From assembly GCA_019426215.1 (NCBI GenBank), contig CM033393.1:29452591-29516590 (forward strand): a DNA stretch of 64,000 nucleotides, in the 5' to 3' direction. The notes under the pieces were generated by a model that was not told the origin of the DNA, ran no database searches, and was given only the letters and a program-made list of their open reading frames with translations. Position numbers and translations under genes: made by a program. Every line of letters starts with the position of its first letter. Position 1 is the first letter of the stretch. Below are positions 23,051-33,405 of the stretch, one piece after another. The stretch is from Buddleja alternifolia. Its lineage: Eukaryota; Streptophyta; Magnoliopsida; Lamiales; Scrophulariaceae.

Positions 23051-23944
23051 ATGGCCCCTTCTAGAAGTAACACCTCAAAGGTTGGGAAGAAGGCAGTGAC
23101 ATCTAGACGACAATGGACTAAACCTGAGGAGGATGCATTGGTAAATGCATTGAAAGACATTCTTGTTAGTGGATGGAAGGCTGACAATGGATTTAAAGTG
23201 GGGTACTTGAACGTTTTGCAAAACAAGATGATGAGGGCTTCTCCTAATACAGATCTTCGTGCGCAACCCCACATAAGTTCCAGGATGCATTCATGGAAGA
23301 AGCAATACAATACGTTGTATACTATTTTTGGAGGTACTGGTGTAGGTTGGAACTCTACAACGAAGATGATTGATACTATTAACGATGAAGCGTGGGACGA
23401 GGCTTGTATGGTAATATTATATTTTACAAACATAACATTACATAATTCAAAATAATAATGAATCTAGACATTGAGCAGTTCGGTGTCAACAAGACTCATT
23501 TGTTAGTGTTTTTTTTTTTTTGAGCTTTGTGTAGAAAGAGGCAAATGCTCGTGGCATGTGGTATAAATCGTGGTCATACTATGATTCTTGGGTTGAGATA
23601 TTTGGCAAAGACCGAGCAAATGGAACGTGAGCCGAGGACTTCCACGATGCAATGAATGGGATATTGCATGCTGAAACTGAACCGCAATCCCTAATGGACA
23701 TTAACTTGGAAGACATACAAACTCCTTACACTATGTTTATTGAGGAAGAGGCTACCACTTCTGTTTGTGAGCCAATGTGTAGTAGTTCAACCAAACACAC
23801 AAAGAAGGGTAAGAGGAAAGCTATGGATGGGATAATTGGACCAATAATGGAGGGCATTAACAATTTCACCGACAAAACACATTCTAGAATTGGAGGAATC
23901 GTAGGTAAAATGGGTCATGAGTACGAACTTACTAGGAAATGTGG
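23051..23944 (+). pseudogene. Harbinger Myb/SANT-like accessory protein
   Basis: Second gene of the Harbinger element. Exon 1 (23051 to about 23408) encodes a Myb/SANT-like DNA-binding domain: RRQWTKPEEDALVNALKDIL, KVGYLNVLQNKMMRASPNTD and HSWKKQYNTLYTIFGGTGVG. It ends at an ATG/GTAATA donor. Exon 2 resumes after TTTGTGTAG near 23536 with KEANARGMWYKSW and WVEIFGKDRANGT, then a TGA, then HDAMNGILHAE, a lysine-rich nuclear-signal-like KKGKRKAMDG and GKMGHEYELTRK. In related elements this protein binds the element ends and helps bring the transposase to the nucleus. The reading frame loses family resemblance at about 23944, and the usual C-terminus is missing, which suggests truncation against the B3 gene. 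Confidence 0.82.
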
Positions 23945-24546
23945 GGATTTTTTTATCCTAACAAACAATCATTCAGATCCTAACAACATTCATCTTTACC
24001 TCTGTAGCTGCCTGTTCAGATATAACAAACATAAGTCGGTCTCCCGCCTTGATCTTGTTGCGTTTAGCGAACTCCAGCCATCCTTCCTTCAACCATAATG
24101 TTCCACCTGAGCTGCAGCCAATTTGTCGCTTCCATTCAAAATTCACAGTACAATCATCTGTGACAGAATCTTCCATCTTCAACACACCAGTCTTTTTCGA
24201 AATAAGGTGTAGATTCTTCCCTGCTTGCACAGGTATGCACTGTCACCATCATTGTATATACAATCATAATTATTATAATGTACATACATACTAATATGGA
24301 TAGGATTAAATAAACATTATTATGAAAATTATCTTACCAGTTTGGCCAGTCAACGATACTTGTAATTAAAGGCAATGGTGCGGGGTACTATCACCTTGAA
24401 GGAATTCTCAAGGTTTCCTTCATCCTCAGAAGAAGGGGCACTTTCATCATCACTTTCATTTTCATGGTCATCATCAGTGAGGTAGTCAAAAGTGTTATGT
24501 CCATTGCAAGATGATTCACTTGCACTAGAATCTATATTTGAGAAAA

Positions 24547-24774
24547 AATGTGCTGATAGATTACAAACAAAATGCAGGATGAGTATATAATAACAAGGAT
24601 ATATTGAGTATTATATGCTAATTATTATCTTCATTGGTAACTGCTACCACTTCATACTTTTTGGCAGATAGATGATGGTCAATAACTGTAACATCAAATA
24701 CCATTTTTCCCCGATGATTGAAAAAATAAAATGGCCACCATCCAAATCGTGCATGGTTGCAAACCGTTGCCATT
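24547..24774 (-). repeat. Duplicated B3 exon segment, copy broken by the gypsy element
   Basis: Matches 32030-32255 from ATGCTGATA through CCGTTGCCATT. This copy lacks the GT donor of the other (GATAAT in place of GGTAGT). The gypsy element inserted at its CCATT; the rest of this copy (CAACACGTTCAAA) lies at 32015-32027 on the other side. Confidence 0.85.
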
Positions 24775-24964
24775 TGATAGGAGTCATTTTTACATAAGTT
24801 TTTAGGTCCTTTTAATGACAATTCAGGCCCATATATCGTTTATTTCGTGCCACTCGTGCGTTTATTATGTGGGTGAAGTGATTTTAGGTAGTAAGCGACG
24901 ATAGACGAAGAAAAGGGCAAAAAGACGACTCATTTACCCAACTTTGCTCAAGGCTTCGCACTGA

Positions 24965-25211
24965 GGCGCCTAGGCGCCATTTTTCTCGCGCCCTGGCGCG
25001 ACCCAGCAACAGCAATCAAAGCTTCGCACTTCCGCGCCTAGGCGCCTGAACCGCCACGCCTAGGCGCTACACATCGCGCTCCTGGGCGGCCCATTTTCCA
25101 CGCCTGGGCGCCCCGGAACTTCTGCCCCAAGAAAGACAGGCCACATAGGCGGCGCCTAGGCGCCGATCACCGCGCGCCCAGGCGCCGATCACCGCGCCCC
25201 CAGGCGCCGCG
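24965..25211. repeat. GC-rich palindrome array in gypsy 5' LTR
   Basis: Repeated GGCGCCTAGGCGCC-type palindromes and variants (GCGCCTAGGCGCC, CACGCCTGGGCGCCCC, GCGCCCAGGCGCC) spaced about 20-45 bases apart in otherwise AT-rich DNA. The array is repeated at 30817-31021 in the 3' LTR. Confidence 0.9.
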
Positions 25212-25228
25212 ATAACAGAATTTTGGAA

Positions 25229-25239
25229 CTATAAATAGG
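25229..25239 (+). promoter_or_regulatory. Gypsy LTR TATA box
   Basis: CTATAAATAGG, a strong plant TATA match, directly downstream of the palindrome array. The same site is conserved in the 3' LTR near 31037. It would set the start of element RNA. Confidence 0.75.
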
Positions 25240-26195
25240 ATTTTTTAATTCATTTTGTGGGTTCTGAATATTAGGAATTTGGAGCATTTTCTGGGGTTTT
25301 GGGCCATTATCACTGATCTTGAAGAGCAAGAAGAGGATAAGAGCCAAGGATTGAAGCTACATCAAAAGATCTATTGCCATTCAACCTTATAAGGAGTTTC
25401 TTTCATTGTTCATTGCATTTGATGTTTACATTTATGTATAAGAACATGTTGAATTCTTCTATGTTGATAGTTCTGGGCTAAATTCATATGGCTAGGGCCT
25501 TGTAAGAATTGATTTGTGATTTATTCGAATTATTGATAATTGTTGAATTAATTCCTTTGTTGCTATGTGTTATGAATTTGTGCTTATACTCCTTACATGT
25601 GATTGATCACCATATGTTTTATCAATTGCCTAGCTTAGTATCTTGAGAAAGAGTTAAGTTAGGGTGTAAGAAATTCATAGCATCACCGATCAAATAGGAG
25701 TTGCCCTAGACATAGGTAAAAACTCCCGGGTGAAGTCGTTCGATTCTAATCGAGTAAACTCTAGTTCCTTAATGCATGCTTAGAGGTTAGATTTCCGGGT
25801 AGACATACTTAGGAAACCACCGCCTAAGTGTAGGAGTATATTGCGAGACATCGAGTATTCTTTACCTTAGGAGTTTTCACCATAGTAACTAGGTCTAATA
25901 ATTCAACAAGAGTCTTTGAGCGAATAAGGATCAAATCAAGTCTTGCATGTGCCTTAGTCTATTTCTCGCATTCTAGTTTTAATCCGTTGCTTGTTTCTTA
26001 TTTCTTTTGTTCTTTGTTTGCTTACTTGTTTTACTCTTAATTTCCGTTAATTTGTCTTTACGTTTATTCGAAAATCATAAGCTAAAAATCCAAGTCTCCG
26101 TGGTTCGACAACCCGGACTTATTTTGTCCATTATTATTACTACACGACTAGTATACTTGCTACCAAGCACGTTAGCTTTTAGCGTGTCAAGTTTT

Positions 26196-26213
26196 TGGCG
26201 CCGTTGCCAGGGA
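26196..26213 (+). promoter_or_regulatory. Gypsy primer binding site
   Basis: TGGCGCCGTTGCCAGGGA, six bases after the 5' LTR. TGGCGCCGTTGCC is the form seen in plant Athila-like gypsy elements, from memory complementary to tRNA-Asp. Confidence 0.8.
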
Positions 26214-26369
26214 CTTGTTTATTTTGAGTTTTTGATTTTCATTTTTTGTTTTTGTTTTCTTTTACGTTTTCATTATTATTAGTCTTTCCTTTACTTCTTG
26301 TTTTTCTTTTATTTTCGTGTTAAGTTTAATTTTGTTCTTGTGTTTAATTGTTAGGTTCTTGTGTGGTGC

Positions 26370-28943
26370 ATGACCCATTCCTCGAACGAGCCTCTATACG
26401 AGTTGGAGCCCGAAATTGAACGAGTTTTTCGGGCTAGTAGGCGAACAAGGGAAATGGCCAATAATCTCAACCAAAACCCGAATGGAAATTTTCCCGATAT
26501 GAATTTACCGAAAAACAGGGAGTGGTTCCAAGGTGTTCTACAAGCCATGCAAGCGGCACCTCCTCAACACTTACCATCGGTTCGGGGTAACTTACCACCT
26601 AGGGTCCATACTATTCCGGGGCCCGTGGTCTTGCCTAATTTCTTCGCACCAAACTACCACATTCCGGCTCACATCTTTAGTATGGTGCAAGGAGAACCTT
26701 TCTATGGAGAACCAGACGAATCACCTCACGCTCATTTAGAGACTATAGACGATGCTCTTGTGACCATTCAATATCATCCACGGGATCTTGATGCGATTCG
26801 TCTAAGAGTCTTCCATTTCTCATTAAAGGATAGGGCGACAACATGGGACAAATCCTTGCCTCCACAATCTATTACGACATGGGGTGAGTTGGTCGATGCC
26901 TTTTTAAATAAATTCTTTCCACCCTCCAAAATCAATGAGCTCCGGAGTAATATAAAAGGGTTTAGGCAAAGGAGCAATGAGTCTTTAGCCGAGGCTTGGG
27001 CTAGATATAAGGGCATGCTCCGAAAATGCCCCGATCATAAGTTTGGGTTGAATGAACAAGTACTTGATTTCTATGATGGGGTTCGGTCACGTATTCGGAA
27101 TAGACTCAACGCGGGTGCGGGAGGAGATCTCCTTGGGTTAGACTGTCAAAGTGTATGGGACAAAATAGAACAGTTGGCCCGAGAAGACGAGCTTTACCCC
27201 GACGATGAAGAGGCCTCGTTCTCTAAAAAGGTTGCTTGTATTGAGGAAGTAGTTGAGGGAGTGGTAGCCTTGGAATCAAAGGTTGGCAACGTCAATTATG
27301 TGGGGAATCACAATCAACCTCGGGTGAACTTTCATGTACCCGAGAATTTTCCAAAAAGACCCAACCCTGCACAAAACGCACAATTGGGGACCTATCAAGC
27401 CCCACGACCACCTTTCAACAACCCACCCCCGAGGCAAGGCAACTTCAATGGACAAGGTCAAGGTCAAGTGCAAATGCGACCTCTCACAACCGATGAGAGA
27501 CTCGATGCTCACATGAAGAAGCCTGATACGTCGTTCAACGAACTTCGGGGTATGATGAAGGACATGTTTATGGAACTGAAGGACTTGCGAACCCAAGTGG
27601 ATCAAATATCCAATGCGGTGAATGGTAGAGCCCCGGGGACTCTACCAAGTGACACGGAGAAAAACCCGAAGGCTCAATGCAATGCCATAACCTTGAGAAG
27701 TGGAAAACAATTAGAGAGTGAAACTGCCAGTGGTTCCACGCCCGAGCGCCCTATGTTGCACGCCCAGGCGCCAGATCTCCCCTGCTCTAAACAGGAGTTT
27801 CGCAGTACCACGCCTAGGCGCCCATCAGACGGCGCCCAGGCGCCGCCTTCACCTCTGCAGGATGAATCACTTCGCAGTTCCGCGCCCGAGCGCCCTATGA
27901 TGCACGCCCAGGCGCCACCTCCTGTTTCAGTCGGTTTTCATTCTTACAATCCAACGCATTCTCCTCCTATCGAAGTTCGTCTCCCCTTCCCAAATGCTCA
28001 CAAAAAGAAGCAAAAGGAGATGGATCCGAGCTTTTTTCGAATTTTGGCAATCCTTCGGGAGGTGAGGATTAATATTCCGTTTATTGACGCCATTCTCCAA
28101 ATGCCGAATTATGTGAAGTACTTCAAAGACATACTATCTAACAAACAGAAGTGGGAGGAAAAGAAGACGGTGTGTCTCACTGAGGAATGTTCTGCCGTCT
28201 TGCTCAATAAATTGCCAACTAAACTCAAAGATCCTGGGAGTCTCGCAAAATCGTGCACTATTGGCCATCTCAAGTTCGACAAAGTTCTTTGTGATTCGGG
28301 AGCAAGTATCAACCTTCTTCCCTACTCTATTTTTAAAAAGCTAGGCCTTAGAGATCTTACGCCAACATCCATGTCCGTGCAATTGGCGGATCGCTCTATC
28401 AAGAAACCAAAGGGCATTATCGAGGATGTCATTGTACAAGTTGACAAGTTCTTCGATCCGGTCGACTTCGTGGTTCTCGAAATGGATAGTGACATTGATA
28501 GTCCTTTGATTCTAGGGAGACCCTTCCTAGCCACTAGCAACGCAAAGCTCGACATGGGAAAGGGTAGGTTGACATTGAAGGTGGGTGATAAAAAGGTGAT
28601 ATTCGATAGTTTTCATGACATGCAACTGCCTATGGCTGATCTTACTTGTTTATATGTCGATGCTATTCACCTTTTGTTTGATGAGCAAGGCACACTTGGT
28701 AAGACTAAGGGCACTCTTACGGTGGAGGATGAGGTCCCCAATGAGCAACAAGGCAAGGTGGGAAAAGCTGATTTTTGCATGAAGTACATTCCACCACATC
28801 TACGTGTTCGTGAAATCGATAAGACAAATCAGACACAAAGGGCTTATCACAAAACACCGCAATATGAGTGGAGGCAAGTGGGACATAAGAATAAAATGAG
28901 GAATGGCAAGGATATTGTTGTTCTCAATGGGCCACCTATTTGA
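26370..28943 (+). CDS. Gypsy gag-protease polyprotein (no polymerase)
   Basis: Open frame of 857 codons from the first ATG (MTHSSNEPLYELEPEIERVF). Residues about 100-260 form the retrotransposon gag core (ESPHAHLETIDDALVTIQYH, FHFSLKDRATTWDKSLP, ELVDAFLNKFFPPSKINELR). A proline/glutamine-rich part follows, then a segment at 27738-27920 made from the same GC-rich units as the LTR, encoding PERPMLHAQAP and PERPMMHAQAP repeats. The aspartic protease carries the active site CDSGASINLLPYSIF and the flap-side ILGRPFLATSNAKLD. No CCHC zinc knuckle is obvious. The ORF ends VVLNGPPI with no reverse transcriptase. The frame is intact, unlike every other element in the window, which suggests a younger insertion or selection on gag. 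The product would form particles and process them. Confidence 0.88.
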   Translation: MTHSSNEPLYELEPEIERVFRASRRTREMANNLNQNPNGNFPDMNLPKNREWFQGVLQAMQAAPPQHLPSVRGNLPPRVHTIPGPVVLPNFFAPNYHIPAHIFSMVQGEPFYGEPDESPHAHLETIDDALVTIQYHPRDLDAIRLRVFHFSLKDRATTWDKSLPPQSITTWGELVDAFLNKFFPPSKINELRSNIKGFRQRSNESLAEAWARYKGMLRKCPDHKFGLNEQVLDFYDGVRSRIRNRLNAGAGGDLLGLDCQSVWDKIEQLAREDELYPDDEEASFSKKVACIEEVVEGVVALESKVGNVNYVGNHNQPRVNFHVPENFPKRPNPAQNAQLGTYQAPRPPFNNPPPRQGNFNGQGQGQVQMRPLTTDERLDAHMKKPDTSFNELRGMMKDMFMELKDLRTQVDQISNAVNGRAPGTLPSDTEKNPKAQCNAITLRSGKQLESETASGSTPERPMLHAQAPDLPCSKQEFRSTTPRRPSDGAQAPPSPLQDESLRSSAPERPMMHAQAPPPVSVGFHSYNPTHSPPIEVRLPFPNAHKKKQKEMDPSFFRILAILREVRINIPFIDAILQMPNYVKYFKDILSNKQKWEEKKTVCLTEECSAVLLNKLPTKLKDPGSLAKSCTIGHLKFDKVLCDSGASINLLPYSIFKKLGLRDLTPTSMSVQLADRSIKKPKGIIEDVIVQVDKFFDPVDFVVLEMDSDIDSPLILGRPFLATSNAKLDMGKGRLTLKVGDKKVIFDSFHDMQLPMADLTCLYVDAIHLLFDEQGTLGKTKGTLTVEDEVPNEQQGKVGKADFCMKYIPPHLRVREIDKTNQTQRAYHKTPQYEWRQVGHKNKMRNGKDIVVLNGPPI
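27738..27920 (+). repeat. LTR-like GC palindrome units inside gag
   Basis: Units such as CACGCCTAGGCGCCC, GGCGCCCAGGCGCCG and CACGCCCAGGCGCCA repeat here within the open frame. They are the same kind of unit as the LTR array at 24965-25211. They encode repeated HAQAP and PERPM peptides. Confidence 0.85.
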
Positions 28944-30626
28944 ACCTTAATGCACAAAAGTCAAGCTAATGACTATAAACAAGCGCTTCTTGGGAGGCAA
29001 CCCAAGTTTGTAAGTTTTCTTTTCTTTTTGCTTTCGTTTTTGTCTTATTTAGTTTGTTTCTTTATGTTATGTTCAAGCATGCACTTTTGGCATGCTTCTC
29101 TTTGAGTCTTGATGGTTTGTATTGTGAGTACATAACATGTAGTAGCCGAGTTTTGCATTGGAGATCTTTCATTGTGGATTTAAGCTTGGAGTGGATCTCA
29201 CGTGATTAAGGGTTGCTTTTCAGCACCCTTGTTGTAAGTACTCTCGTTTACCCCCTTTTTGAGTGTGTATGAGTGAGTCAACATTGAGGACAATGTTGAG
29301 TTTAAGCTTGGGGGGGGGGGGGGGGGTATGAGTAGCGCTTATTAATCTTATGTGTCATGTGATCTTGTTTTTAGCTCAAGTTTGGGGGAATCGTTGCTAT
29401 TGCATGTGTTTTGTACTAATTTTTGTGAAAATTCAAGCATAACAATTTTTTGGATAGAATTTCAACCCTTCACTTGAGGCATTGAGCATGGTTAATTTGA
29501 ATACATGGTATGTTTTCTCTATCAATTTGGTTTTTAATGGCTATACACATCGTTTCCTTACTTGTGGGACCCTAAATGTGATTAGATTGTCTTTAAGATG
29601 ATTCACATATGTACATAAATCGAGGGTAAAGGAGTTGAGTGGACAACCATTTTGAAACACTTAAAGGCTTGATCCCGAAAATATCAACTTAGAATTTTCA
29701 CATGTGTTATGAGTTGAGAACGTTAACTTCGTATGCTTAATAATAATAAAAAGAGGTTGAACATTGGTATGACTGCAAAAGTCAGGCTTAATAGATACTG
29801 GGGGTGAAGAGCACCATGCCTAGAATACTGTACTATTATGCTAATTTGAGCTAAGCTCAAGCCAATGCAAGTGTTAAGTGAATAAGGACCTAGTTTGATT
29901 TTTGTGGCCTTTGACACTCGAGTGATTAAGCCCTTAGGAGTGTCTCTACACTTGATACCCTAAAGCCATCTGGTTTGGGAGTTATTAGCCTAAAGCTCGT
30001 TACAAGGGTGTCATAGAAAGCCTAAGAGGATCGAACATTGCACATGGTCTAGCCTCTAATGTTTCGAGTTGAAAGTGCATAAGTTAAAGTCGAAAGTGGA
30101 ATGAAGTGATGAATTTTTAAGTGGCTATGAAGTTGTATTCAATTCTCGTACCACATGAATAATCAAAAGTTGATAAATATGGGGTTAATGCTTGAAAAGT
30201 GGTAAGAATGCCACTCGACTATATTACTGGAGATTTATTACACTACACCCTTAGGATGATCTTTTCGATGTTAAGGCGGAACATGAGCAAGTGTGTGACG
30301 TGTATAAATTTGTAATTTGAGCTTAAAAAGATGAATTCATACCATTGTGTGCTATTAATCATTGTACTTTCCGTTGAGTGATCGGGGTTGAAAATCTTTC
30401 GATTTTGTGGGTATATTGTCTGCAAACCCTCACGAGACTATAACTCGTCCTTTGAGGTAACTCAAGGGTTCAAAGGCTTGTTGCATCCGCTAAATGCAAC
30501 CGTTTACTCCACGAAAGTGAGTGAGGTAGTTCCTTTTTATTATTATTTTTCCCTGTGGTTGATGATGAGTTCATATCTTGTGCTTTTTCTTGCTCGAGGA
30601 CGAGCAAGTGATAAGTTTGGGGGGGT
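28944..30626 (+). other. Gypsy 3' non-coding region with several purine tracts
   Basis: No ORF with family similarity. It starts with a motif common downstream of plant Athila-like polyproteins (AGCGCTTCTTGGGAGGCAAC). Purine tracts occur at 29302-29326 (AAGCTT followed by 17 G), about 29373-29385 (AAGTTTGGGGGA) and 30613-30625 (AAGTTTGGGGGGG). The last abuts the 3' LTR and is the functional-looking one. Confidence 0.75.
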
Positions 30627-32009
30627 TGATAGGAGTCGTTTTTACATAAGTTTTTAGGTCCTTTTAATGACAATTCAGGCCCATATATCGTTTATTTCGT
30701 GCCACTCGTGCGTTTAATATGTGTGTGAAGTGATTTCAGGTAGTAAGCGACGATGGACGAAGAAAAGGGCAAAAAGACGACTCATTTACCCAACTTTGCT
30801 CAAGGTTTCGCACTGAGGCGCCTAGGCGCCATTTTTCTCGCGCCCTGGCGCGACCCAGCAACAGCAATCAAAGCTTCGCACTTTCGCGCCTAGGCGCTTG
30901 AACCGCCACGCCTAGGTGCCACACATCGCGCGCCTGGGCGCCCCGGAACTTTTGCCCCAAGAAAGACACGTTACATAGGCGGCGCCTAGGCGCCGATCAC
31001 CGCGCCCCCAGGCGCCGCGATAACAGAATTTTGGAACTATAAATAGGATTTTTTAATTCATTTTGTGGGTTCTGAATATTGGGAATTTGGAGCATTTTCT
31101 GGGGTTTTGGGCCATTATCACTGATCTTGAAGAGCAAGAAGAGGATAAGAGCCAAGGATTGAAGCTACATCAAAAGATCTATTGCCATTCAACCTTATAA
31201 GGAGTTTCTTTCATTGTTCATTGCATTTGATGTTTACATTTATGTATAAGAACATGTTGAATTCTTCTATGTTGATAGTTCTGGGCTAAATTCATATGGC
31301 TAGGGCCTTGTAAGAATTGATTTGTGATTTATTCGAATTATTGATAATTGTTGAATTAATTCCTTTGTTGCTATGTGTTATGAATTTGTGCTTATACTCC
31401 TTACATGTGATTGATCACCATATGTTTTATCAATTGTCTAGCTTAGTATCTTGAGAAAGAGTTAAGTTAGGGTGCAAGAAATTCATAGCATCACTGATCA
31501 AATAGGAGTTTCCCTAGACATAGGTAAAGACTCCCGGGTGAAGTCGTTCGATTCTAATCGAGTAAACTCTAGTTCCTTAATGCATGCTTAGAGGTCAGAT
31601 TTCCGGGTAGACATACTTAGGAAACCACCGCCTAAGTGTAGGAGTATATTTAGGAGTATATTGCGAGACATCGAGTATTCTTTACCTTAGGAGTTTTCAC
31701 CATAGTAACTAGGTCTAATAATTCAACAAGAATTTTTGAGCGAATAAGGATCAAATCAAGTCTTGCATGTGCCTTAATCTATTTCTCACATTTGAGTTTC
31801 AATCCGTTGCTTGTTTCTTATTTCTTTTGTTCTTTGTTTGCTTACTTGTTTTACTCTTAATTTCCGTTAATTTGTCTTTACGTTTATTCGAAAATCATAA
31901 GCTAAAAATCCAAGTCTCCGTGGTTCAACAACCCGGACTTATTTTGTCCATTATTATTACTACACGACTAGTATACTTGCTACCAAGCACATTAGCTTTT
32001 AGCGTGTCA
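30627..32009 (+). repeat. Gypsy element 3' LTR
   Basis: 1383 bases, close match to the 5' LTR. It has fewer palindrome units (30817-31021) and a small internal duplication near 31640 (TAGGAGTATATT repeated). Ends GCGTGTCA before the CCATT target duplication. Confidence 0.93.
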
Positions 32010-33162
32010 CCATTCAACACGTTCAAATATGCTGATAAATTACAAACAAAATGCAGGATACGTATATAATAACAAGGATATATCGAGTATTATATGCTAA
32101 TTACTACCGTCACTGGTAAATGCTTCCACTTTATACTTTTTGGCAGATAGATGATGGTCAATAATTGTAACATCAAATACCATTTTTCCACGATGATTGA
32201 AAAAAATAAAATGCCCACCATCTAAATCATGCACGGTTGCAAACCGTTGCCATTCAACACGTTCAAAGATATAGCAACGTGCCAAGCGCTCAACTCCAAA
32301 TTCAAATGTACCCAAGATTGTTCGAATCGTTAACTTGGAACGAAGATTCACTTGGGCACGAGTGACAAACGACTTTGGGAGAGCCTAAACAAAACAACAT
32401 AACCAAGTTATCCAATAATACTAAACTAGGAAAATTCAATCTACTTTTCATAGCACTCGGCATCTTCTCACCCAAAGTCAGTTCAATGTGCCAGAATAAA
32501 AAAAAGCAAAAAATTATCAATAACACAAACATATTCATATGGTATTACCAAAACATCAGTTTAATAATTGAACATTACTATTCTACTGAAACATTTCCCC
32601 AAAATTGTAATGATTCGCAAAACTTGAGTTCAACATGATCGATAAACTTCAACATCTATACTATTTATTAAAGATGTAGGCCTTAGAGTAACCTCCTTGG
32701 GAAGCCAAAAGTGTACTCTCCAAAATGCCCCTCTACTCTTTTGAGTTAAACAAGGGTTTAAATGGACAAATCAAACATTTCCGCCCTCTAACTGCTGCCA
32801 ACATGGACTAACTCCACGTTCCTTCACGGTTCTTTCATCTTCAGTTTATCATTTGCATAAAACTCTGATTTACAAAGATTTTCATCACCACGTTTCTCTC
32901 ATCGGTTCTTTGCATCTCTTTACAGAGATTTTTCACCCTCCATATGCACACAGATACAGGAAGAATCAGTTCAACAACATATAAAGGTCGACTAGATTCT
33001 TGCCACACTTCCGTCCATTTGAATAAGTCCATCAGCAGTGAAGAATAGAGGTTAGATCTATTTTCCACCACACTTCCTATCGACAGTCGAAAACCACTGA
33101 ACCTGTACTTCTACCGTGTTCTTAGATGAAGATTTGATATGATCACAATAAGTGTTGATTCT

Positions 33163-33405
33163 TTTGCTTTGTACTTCAGTTTCGGACTTTCCGTGGAGGC
33201 GGCTTAAGGTTAGTGATGATAATTTCACTTCCTTTTTCTTCTTTTCAAGTAATAAATATTTCCAAACAAATTCTGTGGGTGATCAAATTAATGCTGGGAT
33301 CTTTTGCTTTGTACTTCAGTTTCAGACTTTCGGCGGCTTAAGGTTAGTGATGATAATAATTTGACTTCATTTTCCTTCTTTTCAAGTAATAAATATTCTC
33401 AATCA
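33163..33405. repeat. Tandem duplication of about 138 bases
   Basis: TTTGCTTTGTACTTCAGTTT, GGCGGCTTAAGGTTAGTGAT and CTTTTCAAGTAATAAATATT occur in the same order from 33163 and from 33302. The second copy is slightly shorter. Non-coding. Confidence 0.8.

Larger units (their letters stand above)
4975..23944 (+). mobile_element. PIF/Harbinger transposon (two genes), split by a SIRE element
   Basis: A transposase gene (5760-6251 and 22006-22808) and a Myb/SANT-like accessory gene (23051-23944) lie in the same direction, the standard two-gene layout of plant PIF/Harbinger elements. A 15.6 kb copia element sits inside the transposase intron. The left end is approximate: GTTTGGTTGAATGG near 4995 and the segment up to the TATA-like ACTATAAATAC at 5200 look like element termini, but I could not pair terminal repeats. 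On the right, the accessory gene breaks off around 23944, where a minus-strand B3 gene begins, so this end may be truncated. The transposase has three stops, so the element is dead. Confidence 0.8.
24775..26189 (+). repeat. Gypsy element 5' LTR
   Basis: 1415 bases. It contains a palindrome-rich GC array (24965-25211) just upstream of a TATA box. It is about 32 bases longer than the 3' LTR, chiefly because the array has extra GATCACCGCGC-type units. Confidence 0.93.
24775..32009 (+). mobile_element. Non-autonomous Ty3-gypsy element with gag-protease only
   Basis: Complete LTR element of 7235 bases. LTRs (24775-26189 and 30627-32009) begin TGATAGGAGTC and end TTTTAGCGTGTCA. CCATT is duplicated at 24770-24774 and 32010-32014. 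The primer site TGGCGCCGTTGCCAGGG and the gag type point to the Athila/Tat group. One large ORF encodes gag plus protease; no reverse transcriptase, RNase H or integrase is present between it and the 3' LTR, so movement would need a helper element. Confidence 0.93.
23973..32384 (-). pseudogene. B3-domain (REM-like) gene split by a gypsy element
   Basis: Minus-strand gene pieces in the order B3 domain, acidic linker, B3 domain, as in plant REM transcription factors. Exon 32108-32384 follows a TTTGTTTAG acceptor and encodes LPKSFVTRAQVNLRSKLTIR, CYIFERVEWQRFATVHDLD and GKMVFDVTIIDHH. The linker exon 24338-24531 encodes an acidic serine-rich stretch (TDDDHENESDDESAPSSED) and joins the B3 exon in phase. 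Exon 23973 to about 24229 encodes a second B3 domain (CSSGGTLWLKEGWLEFAKR, IKAGDRLMFVI) and ends VVRI-stop. A partial copy of the first B3 exon (24547-24774) is a tandem duplicate into which the gypsy element (24775-32009) inserted. A TGA near the end of the linker exon and the 7 kb insertion suggest a pseudogene. 5' exons beyond 32384 were not found. Confidence 0.75.

Noticed and set aside
27276..27605. Minus-strand ORF of 109 codons
   Set aside because: Shadow of the gag-protease gene on the opposite strand.
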